Source: Anisakis pegreffii (lineage: Eukaryota; Nematoda; Chromadorea; Rhabditida; Anisakidae). Taken from it: a DNA stretch of 64,000 bases. Positions 55,228-64,000 of this stretch are shown in pieces. Numbering within the stretch: the stretch's first letter is position 1; each line of letters starts with the position of its first letter. A program made the position numbers and the translations under genes. The notes beneath the pieces were generated by a model. The model did no database searches. It had not been told where the DNA came from and saw only the letters and a program-made list of their open reading frames with translations. The stretch lies in contig JAPYMA010003030.1 in the NCBI GenBank assembly GCA_035041965.1, positions 124,001-188,000 of the forward strand, given 5' to 3'.

Positions 55228-55505
55228 GTTTGGTCGAACGTTGTGATCAATTGTTGTTGGCATTACTGAATCGTTTTTTCGTTCTCTGTACTGGTGGTAT
55301 CGCTGAAGCAAAGAATAATCAAGGAAATATTTCGATTTCAAATTTCACTTCGATTATCAGTATCAGTAGGCATAAGCCAAAGCGAACACCCGCAATAATC
55401 AATAAGACCAACAGCCATAAGAACGAAGCTGTTGCTCGATCACACACTGTTCTACTGCATCTTCTACTAATCACTGCACTCTGTCATCACCTTCGACCTC
55501 CTTGA
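55228..55505 (+). other. Candidate terminal exon, hydrophobic C-terminus
   Basis: After a strong acceptor (TTGGTTTCAG) a plus-strand frame of about 92 codons runs to a TGA at 55503. It begins LVERCDQLLLALLNRFFVLC, carries potential N-glycosylation sites (NIS, NFT, NKT) and a basic stretch, and ends in a hydrophobic tail, VLLHLLLITALC. This could be the last exon of a membrane or GPI-anchored protein whose other exons lie upstream. I recognise no family. Confidence 0.35.
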
Positions 55506-55535
55506 AACATAATAATCACTCAGTATTATCTATTA

Positions 55536-55754
55536 TCACTTGTCAAACGGGTTCGTTATTTCCAAATACAGTTGCATAACAGTTGTTCCATTAAACCACA
55601 CACCATTAAATCCGGCATAAATCCGCTCGATCAGTCCATATAAAAATTCAGATAATTGGAAGCCAAACTCGAAAGAACATTGATTATTTAGTCTACTTCC
55701 TTTAAGTGATTCAATCGCCTCCAGTAATTCATTTATTTCATTTGTTTTATTCAA
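55536..55754 (-). other. Candidate terminal exon, function unknown
   Basis: The minus-strand frame reads NKTNEINELLEAIESLKGSR, then CSFEFGFQLSEFLYGLIERI, and ends at a stop at 55536. The composition is convincingly protein-like, but no family was recognised and no other exons on this strand were found up to the phosphatase gene. It overlaps no other coding model. Confidence 0.3.
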
Positions 55755-56511
55755 ATTCCACTGTGTTCTTCTGTTGAATTCGCTGTTATATTAGAGTTTA
55801 CGGTACTGCAGTCGACACTGTTTGCAAGCTGTCCGTTTCATTCAAACCAATCCCTCTTGCATAGTTCTAAAGCTACCAGGAGAGGACACATAATCTTCAG
55901 CGTTAGCAGTATCACTAACGTTATCACCGTATTTTTCAGTTCGGTTTGAAGAAGGAATTGATTGATTATCAATTTTGGTGCTTCTTTCATTGCAACATTT
56001 GGTCCAGTTCGGCGTGATTGGATGTATTATTCCACCTGTCTGTTGTGGTCTATCATAGAATCGGTCGGTTCTGAACTGGAAAGAATCGAAATAATTTTCA
56101 ACTGATTGTTTTGATCTGATCTGAAACTCATCCGATATTAATTGTTGATATTATCAACACTGATATTACCATTCTTTCATCATCATCTATCTACCTGTTC
56201 AACGGAAGGCCAGCATTTCATCGTGTGATTTGCACTTGCAAATTATTATTGCCCAGTTGACTAAAATTGACTGATTGATTGGACTGTGTAATTCACCACC
56301 AAAAGTTTGTTGTCGCCGGAGTTTTATGTGCTGATTATTTTGGCAGTATATTATCGCATCAGAATCGTCACAGAAGAAAGAAAATTGGCCAACGAGTGGA
56401 CAATTACAAGTTGAATCTAGTTTTATCAGAAGACAATTTTCTGCAAACCAAGCAAAAACGAATCGAGAAGATTTGAAAAGAAGCAAAAGAAAATCTGAGG
56501 AACAGTTCAAA

Positions 56512-59035
56512 ATGGGTACGGCCACGAGACGTATCGCGACTTCACCAACATATTTCAAACCGGCACCGAGTGAGATTCAGTATGGCAAAATGCGATTTCT
56601 CATCACTGATCGACCATCCGATATGAATATCAATAATTTTATTGAGGTGATTTTTTAAAATAGTTTCAATTTTTTTTTCATTCTTCTCATTTCGTGAATG
56701 CACATTTTGGGTGTTACCTGTAACCGATCATTAGCCAGTGGCCTTTTGCTGATGTTTATATTCGTTGATTTGCAACTAAAAGTGCGATAGGTCAAACTTT
56801 TTGTACTAGTGGCAAGTTTTTTTGTATTTGGCAATCTTTCTGGGGCGAATTTACGGACTTATTGACCGCATTTGAAAGTTGCCATCAAGCTTTAAACTGG
56901 CAGGTAATGTGATTCGAGAGAAGAAGGAAAAAAATGTTGACGTGTTGATTCAGTGGGTTTACTGACGTGTAAAGCTGTTTGTCAAACAATAAGAAGTAAT
57001 TGATGAGCGAGCAACAGTGATCCAATGTCGATAGATATTTCATCGCTTCTTCAGATGTTTTTGCAGTAGTTCCAATGGCATATGGCTAGGTTTTTTTTTT
57101 TTGAGGAGTTCGTATCATGTGCTCACATCATCTACTCATCAAATTACTGTCGACTATCAGTTCGCTGTAAACTATCAATTTCGAGTTGTTTTTTGTGTTG
57201 ACAGTTCAGTGATTGAAAGGTTCGAGGATGAAGAAAGCTTTAAATTATCGGTTTTCAAGCAGTGATGAATGCAGGAATATTCCCAATTGTTTACGTGACG
57301 TTTACGAAGGAAAAAGAATTGTTGACGAGAGTAAACTATGACCTGCATGAATGAATGTTCATTGTTTATGTCTGCCTAGTGGAGATAAAAAATCATTAGG
57401 GAATTTAGTTCCTGTTTTGATCTGATTGTGAGCTAATGTGAGCATATTTGAGAATTGAGAGATATTTGAGCGTTAGTTCTTATGAAAAAGGAAACTTTCA
57501 TGAGATAATCCTCGAGAGGGTTGCTGTGATTTTCGCCCGAAAGTTTTTCAACGTTTGTGCAGATTACGATAAAATGCGGAAGAAAATCTTGATGGGAAAT
57601 GGTTTTTCTGAGTGATTTGTGTTTATTACGAGATCAAAAATGAGATGATCTTCACTGGTGATAATTCAAGATGATCGTTTGTGTTTTGCTCTTTTGAAAA
57701 GTTCAACCCTTTAATCTTTAGTCAAAATCAAAAAGCAGTTGTATTTCGATTCATTTTTACGGCTAGTTGAAATTTATTGATGAAACGTGGACGAAAGTGT
57801 GTACAATACGATGTGAGTAGGTAGGTATGGTCAATGGATTTGTTCAGTTTATCGTGTGAGGTAGACCATAATTGTGTAAAACATTAACAAACTGTAAAGT
57901 GGATTTCATAGATAAATTGCGCAGAAATGGGAGATTAGTGGCGACTGGAGCAATTTTTGATTATTTGTTCATTTTATTTTTGAAATCATTTTGTGGCATT
58001 TGGAATGTTTCGGAAGGAAACATCACCTCGGAATCACTATTAAATCATGGCTCCTAGGGTGTTGTTCCTTAGCAAAAATTCCTCAAACCAATTTCTTTAT
58101 CAGAGTACGGGAGAGGTTAAAGTCTATTGATTGTTGATCTCGTCATTGTTTGGTCACACTTTTTTGATTTGATCAAGATGTAGTGTAGCTGAACAACCGA
58201 TAAACAACTCGATCGTTCATCATCGAGAGAAATTTTGGTCGGTCTTATGCTGAGAGCATTGCGGTGTTTCATACTGATAAAACGTTAACGAACGTTTCTC
58301 ACTGACGCTTATAATCTGGAATATTTTTATTCAGGAATTGAGCAAGCATAACGCTCGAGCTGTGGTACGGGTATGCGAACCAACCTACGAGACAACGCCG
58401 CTGGTTTCGAACGGAATCGATGTTCTGGATTGGGAATTTCTGGACGGCAATCCGCCGCCACCTGAGGTCAGTCAGTCTAGATTTTTGCGGTACCTCATAT
58501 AATCTGCGATGAAGAGGGAACAACAAAGATGTATTGTTGGAGCTGACTTGACATATTTGATTTCATTCTCGATTCTGATTGGAACAGTCGTTTAAGGTGA
58601 TAAATAAATGGTTGTCCCTAACGAAGGACAGTTTCAAGCAACATCCTGATCAGTGTATTGCGGTACATTGTGTCGCAGGTCTAGGAAGAGCGCCTGTGCT
58701 TGTAGCGGTAGCCCTAATGGAAGCCGGTATGAAATACGAAGATGCTGTCGATCTCATCAGAAGGTTAAATTCTCAGCTTGTTTGCATCAGTTATTACGAC
58801 GGATAACATGAACCCATCGACCTTTCATCTGATTTCATGGAATCGTTTCTGCCCGGCATTTCTCCTTCAACCCGTCCGTCCCCGCGTTAATTTTTTGAGT
58901 TATTTCAGGCATCGACGAGGAGCTCTGAATCAGAAGCAGCTGAATTTCCTTGAGAAGTATAAACCGAGTGGACAATTACGGAAATTAAGGTACGGGGTGG
59001 ATGGTAAGAATGCAAAGGCTTGCTGTATTATGTGA
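56512..59035 (+). CDS. PRL-type protein tyrosine phosphatase (PTP4A), complete
   Basis: This is a membrane-attached dual-specificity phosphatase of the PRL (PTP4A) family, which also binds CNNM magnesium transporters. Exons 56512-56646, 58335-58466, 58588-58763 and 58909-59035 join in phase to 189 residues plus stop. Human PRLs are about 170 residues, and the extra length is mostly N-terminal. Catalytic Cys117 and Arg123 lie in VHCVAGLGR, the CX5R signature of PRLs, which carry Ala after the CV. The general acid is Asp82 in [11 protein letters not shown], the WPFDDG loop of other PRLs. Cys59 in VRVCEPTY is the redox partner cysteine. The C terminus ACCIM is a CAAX box, and the Met favours farnesylation. 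The usual polybasic run before the CAAX box is weak here. The ATG is the first in frame at the exon and follows an A-rich context (TTCAAA). Intron 1 is 1.7 kb and the others are under 150 bp. Confidence 0.95.
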
Positions 59036-60915
59036 ATTAACCTTTGCAATTGTTTTTTATAGTATCGTTGTAATTGTTCCACCAATTTTAATGCTTTCTT
59101 TGAATGTGAATTCATTTTGATTGTTCCATTTTCTTCAATCGCATCTTGAGTTATTCTTTGGTAATTTGTTCTCTGAAGTCGGCTGCTGTATAACTGTTTG
59201 GAAATTTTCGATTTGATGTTTTTTTGACTTTCGAAAAGACTGCACAAAACAGGACCGGCTGTCATTTGAGCAGTTTTGTGATGACGGCTGGGAATTGACT
59301 TATTTCACTTTGAGCATGAATTCGGATGATTTGAGACATTGTTGAGCAAGAAAGCATGGCTACCTGGAGATTGAGTGATAAACCATTTCATAGACGACTG
59401 AATTTTAGCCTAAAATAATGATCGCTTCCCAAACGAAAAGAAACATCCCTTATTTCGAGGGGTTGATATTCTTTTGTTTTCCCTGGGAAAAACAGTTTAA
59501 TTAAAAATTTCTCTTCAATTTCCCATTTTCTGCAGAGCTGGCTTAGGTGGTGGTATATACTGTATTTATTATATTTATACTGTATTTCTCAAGAGAGGTT
59601 GCCGTTGTTTCTGATGTTCATGTGCTTATCTCGCATATCAACCTTTTTTTTCTGATGCGCCTATTTCGTTGTATTTTTTCAAAACATTTTCCGACTCAGA
59701 TTTTTAATGAAGTAAATATATTTATGAACGCATTTGTTTGTTATTATTTACCGTCATATTTGAGTTTTCACGCGGAAAGGGGCACATTCAAGTTTTATTT
59801 CGTTCGTTTCAACGAATGATTTTGTCTATCTTTTGCACGCTATTTGGTCTTCTCTCTATTCTTCTGTGCATTACATTTTCATGAATTGCGATCGCGCCTG
59901 TTTATATATTTCACTGAATTGTTTTTGTGATAACTTTGATGGTAATGATTAGAGTAATACGAGTGGTAATATTGATGCCAATGAAAGATTCAACTAACTA
60001 AGGCTACCAAAATGTGGACAGGATTCTCCACCGAAATTTTTGGCTCCGGCGACTTTCGTTCTCAAGTTGAATGATCCGTGATCAAACGAGGCATTCGGAA
60101 TTTGTATTCCGAATGTTTTGCTCGCAATTTCATATATTTGAAATATCTTCCAATGGGCAAACCTTACTGGTTTCTAAAGATATCGGTGGATGATATTATG
60201 CAGATTGATGCAGATCATTTGCGGACGTCTTTTGGTCGTTGAGCCTTTTGGTTTGTGAATTTCAATGGGAATTTGTTTACAGTGCTGTTTTTAATAGTGA
60301 CGTGTATACTGAGAGGAGAGTACAGTGGAACAGGTTGGAATCGACAAGTAATAATCATAATTGTTATTGTTATGATTGTCATTTTTGTCGAGGTTAATAT
60401 TATTTGATCATCATTGTTGTCACAAGTATTGTCACTTTCGTTGCAAATACTGATGGTATTGTACTGATAATTTGCGTTTTTTTCATTTTCTGCGCTCTGT
60501 ACAGCACACTTGAATACATCTGTGTATCGTAAGTGTATCGTCATAATAAATGAATAAATCCGAAAATGCCACAAACATCGTTTAATTTCATCAAGAGCTG
60601 CTTTTTATCAACGCACTAACAACTGATTTTGAGTTAACAGAAAACGATTCGATATTTCTACAGTTTACTACAAGGGTATTTGCATAAACTCTATAACATT
60701 ACTTACAATTAGCTAGAGATATTCGTCGGTCGAATCTGCTGTTTTTTTTAACTTGTTTCATAGTTCAGAGAACGGCATGTGTATTTATCATGTCATGCGG
60801 ACACAGACATGTCATATTCTTACATGAGGCAAGCAGTCTTGATAGATTTATTCAGTTTCTGTTGATATCCATCGTGTTGGGGAATAAATACTGCTCATTG
60901 GGTATATCGCTAGCT
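59036..60915. other. Intergenic DNA between convergent genes
   Basis: This is the 3' flank of the plus-strand phosphatase and the 3' flank of the minus-strand membrane gene. Open frames, including a 119-codon minus frame at 60215-60574, are low-complexity and motif-free. A perfect hairpin is listed separately. Confidence 0.45.
60092..60115. repeat. Perfect 10-bp-stem hairpin
   Basis: CATTCGGAAT, loop TTGT, ATTCCGAATG. It lies about 1 kb past the phosphatase stop and 0.8 kb past the stop of the opposing gene. It could be a transcript-end or small-RNA-like structure, but nothing else supports a role. Confidence 0.8.
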
Positions 60916-62469
60916 TCATGCTGTCTCCGATACGAATGGTTCACATGCATCTTCTATCTTAATGAGTGCCTCTTCTTTCATGCCGTATCGCTGACGCAGT
61001 TCGACTTCTTTCTGTCGTTCCGGTGAATGGAGCATTTCTTCCTGAAACAATATCAATAATCTGTGATTACGAATACCCCCTGCATCCTTCCCCTCACATC
61101 ATGGTCCCTTTCGCTCATTCCGATCAAAACTTCGGATTTATTTCATCGAAATATTCTCAAACCACATTGAACTCAACTTTCCAGTTGGCAATTATTAGTG
61201 GTTTGGTGAACATAAGCAGCAAGTAAGCTTATCTGACTCTAATGCGGTTCGAAACTGAGGATTTATTTGAAAATATCATCTTGTTATTATGTAAGTGTTC
61301 ATTCGTGGTTATGTGGACGGGCGTTTTGCTTGGAAAAAGCGAATTTCTTTCGTTAGTTCACTTACACGTTTCTGACGTTGTTGACGACGAGCTACTTCGG
61401 CGATTTGTTGTTTTTCGATACGAACCATATCATCGTAACGATAGATGTCGAGCGTTAGTCCAGCGCTTCGAGTTTTACGGTCACACCACGGCGTCAGTAT
61501 CAGTGTCACCAGAACGACTATTGCCGCAACAACTGAAAACGCTTATCGCCGAACCAACTCCGTCATTATCTTCGTTCCATTCTTGCTTTTCATTATTGCT
61601 GTCACTTATTTTGCATTGAATAGCAAAGTGGATTTGAATTTTAGCTGATTTGTCGAATTTTCTCTTTGACATCATTTCAAATCGACTACTACGTAATGTT
61701 CATGTTTTTAAGTAATGCAGATAATAATAATAAGTCAGCGATTATGTATAGCGATTAGTACTTTACTTCATTATATTATGAAGGTGACGTTATACTATAT
61801 TAACGAAACGTCGCACGATACATCGTAATGTTCACTGTTATCATGATCACTGCTATAATTTGACTACAATCTTGTCATGCTATAATCCTATCGTCAACTG
61901 ATATCATGCAGAGTCTTTCTCACTGTCAGTTCTGAATGAAATATGGATTGAAGAAGTTTCAGAAGTTTTGAATTTCCAGAAATATGGATTGAAGTTTTAG
62001 AAAAGCGCAACGTTTTCATTGATGTCCTTTGAGCGGCTCTTCACTATTCCTAAATATCTAACATATTCCCAGTGTATGTGCATGTTTGGCCAAAAACGGC
62101 TGCAGATTACCGGTGTTACTGCTATGCAATACTAACCAACAGTGCTTATCGTTAACTTTTTAGCAAGACTCGAATCTAAATTCGTATAGATTTTCAACTT
62201 CCGTTGCGTTGTGTTGCCGAAGAGCGCAGACGATGAACGGCCGTCATTTGAGTTATTCGAACTTGATTTCGATTTTGACTCTCCTTTCGTTGTCGGGGCT
62301 CTTCTTGGCGCTGCGGTTGTTTTTGGTCGCCATACTTCACCCATGTATTCGCCGGTATATGGTCCCATATAGGAGGTGGTTGGATACGGTAGTGGTGTGG
62401 TGGTTGTTAGCAGTTGAGTTGCGATCTCAACTTGGGGCGTACTTCTTGAGGCGCTCAGATGAATGATAC
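60916..62469 (-). CDS. Single-pass membrane protein with Ser/Thr/Pro-rich ectodomain (5' end missing)
   Basis: Three minus-strand exons (62469-62137, 61532-61366, 61041-60916) join in phase and end with TGA at 60916, giving about 208 codons. The first recovered exon is mucin-like: a Thr/Pro/Tyr-rich segment (LLTTTTPLPYPTTSYMGPYT) followed by a Ser/Asn/Lys-rich one (KSKSSSNNSNDGRSSS). The TM helix spans the first junction (TVVVAAIVVLVTLILTPWC). The cytoplasmic tail is charged and helical, with QQIAEVARRQQRQKR followed by EEMLHSPERQKEVELRQRYG, predicted to form a coiled coil. I do not recognise a named family. It looks like a nematode-type small type I membrane protein. The first exon with a signal peptide was not found. 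It should lie between 62470 and the window end or beyond. Confidence 0.65.
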
Positions 62470-63677
62470 CTGAAAGCAAAATTGGTCAATATTGGGAATA
62501 AACTCCTTAAAATAGCAATATCCAGAACTATTGCTAGCATTTCAACGGGATTAAATATATTAGTCCGGTAAAATTTCATCCACAAGTACACTGGGCTATG
62601 GGAAACCTTGAATCTGTTATGAGAACAACCTTACTGGTCTCTCAGTGATTTTCCATCTGTATATCAAAAGAAATTTCCAGTCGAAATTGTGCTATCCGAT
62701 CCGGGCTCAATGGAAATGGAATGAGTAAAACGTCTGCTCATCGCTTACACTGCAATGAACTCTAAGGTCTAAAAAGTCAGCGGGCAAGCTGTAATAACAA
62801 AATGTTGCAAATTCGACTTCGAAAAGCAATCCAACCCATTTTCGAAGTCGGTCGTAAATGAGAAAGTTTAAGATCAGTTGGAATTGAGTTCTTTCACTAG
62901 CACTTGGTTAGTGGCATCACTCATTTTTGGAATTATCTAAATTTCAGAAGTGCTAAAAATTGCGAGCAGTCTGTGTTCGACAGTCAGCGAAGTAGAAGCG
63001 CAGAAGATGTGACTGATTGGAAACCTCACCGTTCAAGCATCCGAAAACAAGAATAACATCCGAACACATGCTTACTTATGGTACATAAATGCTGTAAAGA
63101 TGATAAGAAATATGGAATATCAAAACTGTTTCCATACCATTTCATGAGAAAAGCTTTTAGTGCATCCTAGCAACGCAAATAATTCGAAAACGTTTTGAAT
63201 CGTGAAAGCGAAAAACATTTTATTCATTACAGTATAACAGATTGAGCAAAATGCATTAAACAACTGCAAAAACGTCTTGTTGAGAAATTACAAAATCTTT
63301 TTGTGTATACTGAAATATTGAGGAATGAGTTACTGAAATGGTTACATTATAGAATTAAATGATCAGTTTAGTGAAATAGTAGATCAGTGGTATTGTATTG
63401 ATTGTATGATCCCACTTAGAGAGCATTATTCGTCCAAATTATTTTCAATATTTCATCAACTTTTTTGGAACCTTACTGATATGGGTATACTAAGCACTAG
63501 ATTAATATTTCGCCAGATAATCCTTAATGCTGCCATGATTATTTCTTCCTATTACTTAATATACCTTTAGTGGTCCCATTGAAATACCGTTCACTCCGAG
63601 CAACATATTACTGTTTTTTCAAGTGTATTTGCTGCAAACTGATCATTCTGCAAGCACTCACTAAATGTGTACATCAG
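62470..63677. other. Probable intron or intergenic DNA
   Basis: No exon is supported here. If the exon at 63678-63924 belongs to the membrane-protein gene, this is its intron. Otherwise it is the gap between two minus-strand genes. Confidence 0.35.
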
Positions 63678-63924
63678 TTAAACATAAAAAGGCGGTCTGA
63701 TTTTGGGCAAAACGATACGATCCTCTTTGGAACGTTTCACAGTTTCAGCAGTCGCATCCGACTGCATGTTCTTGCCGGCAGCACTGGATAGGTTGATGTT
63801 TCTCGGCAAAGAGTGCGAATATCTGGAACGTCCTTTCCGAACTGCGTCATTCCGTGAACGTGTCTGGTAACGACTCAGTCGTCTCTCCTTCAGTCGTGCC
63901 GGCAATAAGTATATCTCTACACAA
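63678..63924 (-). CDS. Partial minus-strand exon, very basic protein
   Basis: After an ATTTTTAG acceptor the frame reads CVEIYLLPARLKERRLSRYQ, then RSRNDAVRKGRSRYSHSLPR and a KRSKEDRIVLPKIRP tail, to a TAA at 63678. It is Arg/Lys-rich and GC-richer than the surroundings, as expected of a true exon. It may be the last exon of a gene continuing beyond the right edge. Alternatively, with the donor GATC|GTATCG, it could feed in phase into the membrane-protein exon at 62469. The window does not decide between these. No family is recognised. Confidence 0.45.
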
Positions 63925-64000
63925 CTAAAAATTTTCAATCTGATATTCAGTACAAAACAATGCAACACTTATTGTATTTTACGTATTTATTGAGAGGGAA

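Noticed and set aside
56199..56558. 119-codon minus-strand frame
   Set aside because: It overlaps the first coding exon of the PRL phosphatase on the opposite strand and has no motif of its own.
60215..60574. 119-codon minus-strand frame
   Set aside because: It lies past the stop of the minus-strand membrane-protein gene and is low complexity (Asn/Asp and Ile/Thr repeats).

Overview
The window reads as nuclear DNA of a nematode. It is AT-rich, genes are broken into short exons separated by introns of about 0.1 to 1.7 kb, splice acceptors are mostly of the TTTTCAG/TTTTTAG type, and the recognisable proteins are animal families with a strong nematode flavour: an ShK-domain heme peroxidase, a DMSR-type neuropeptide receptor and an F-box/LRR protein. 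There is no operon-like bacterial organisation, rRNA, CRISPR array or phage. The clade within Nematoda cannot be settled by eye. No gene spans a long simple ORF, so each model below was assembled by hand from exons with compatible phase.

Layout: 1-3.5 kb is gene-poor and full of mobile-element debris, including a 450-bp inverted-repeat element, a 139-bp MITE-like inverted repeat and a 64-bp near-perfect palindrome. From 3.58 to 6.28 kb on the minus strand lies a seven-transmembrane receptor in seven phase-compatible exons, with all seven helices recovered. From 6.3 to 26.8 kb there is mostly non-coding DNA with two hAT-type elements bearing 8-bp target duplications (13.7 and 15.2 kb), an RTE-like retrotransposon scrap whose two halves point in opposite directions (14.5 kb), and a duplicated repeat block (15.5 and 20.9 kb). 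From 26.84 to 32.18 kb on the plus strand is a secreted ShK plus animal heme peroxidase gene in nine exons. Its C-terminal part, including the usual RGRDHG region, was not found. From 32.68 to 34.75 kb on the minus strand, tail-to-tail with the peroxidase, is an F-box/leucine-rich-repeat gene.

The stretch 35-56 kb holds almost no recognisable coding sequence: a relic repeat seen twice (35.1 and 45.8 kb), simple repeats and a few exon candidates. From 56.51 to 59.04 kb on the plus strand is a complete four-exon PRL-type protein tyrosine phosphatase ending in a CAAX box. From 60.92 to 62.47 kb on the minus strand are three exons of a single-pass membrane protein with a Ser/Thr/Pro-rich ectodomain, and a further minus-strand exon lies at the right edge.

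The genes are not obviously one pathway. They are separate animal genes: neuropeptide signalling, extracellular cuticle/matrix oxidation, ubiquitin-ligase substrate recognition and membrane-attached phosphatase signalling. No clear new biological system was seen. The observations most worth checking are the apparently truncated peroxidase, the nematode copy of a cross-phylum inverted-repeat element, the hAT elements with readable target duplications, the twin-primed RTE insertion and the 64-bp palindrome.
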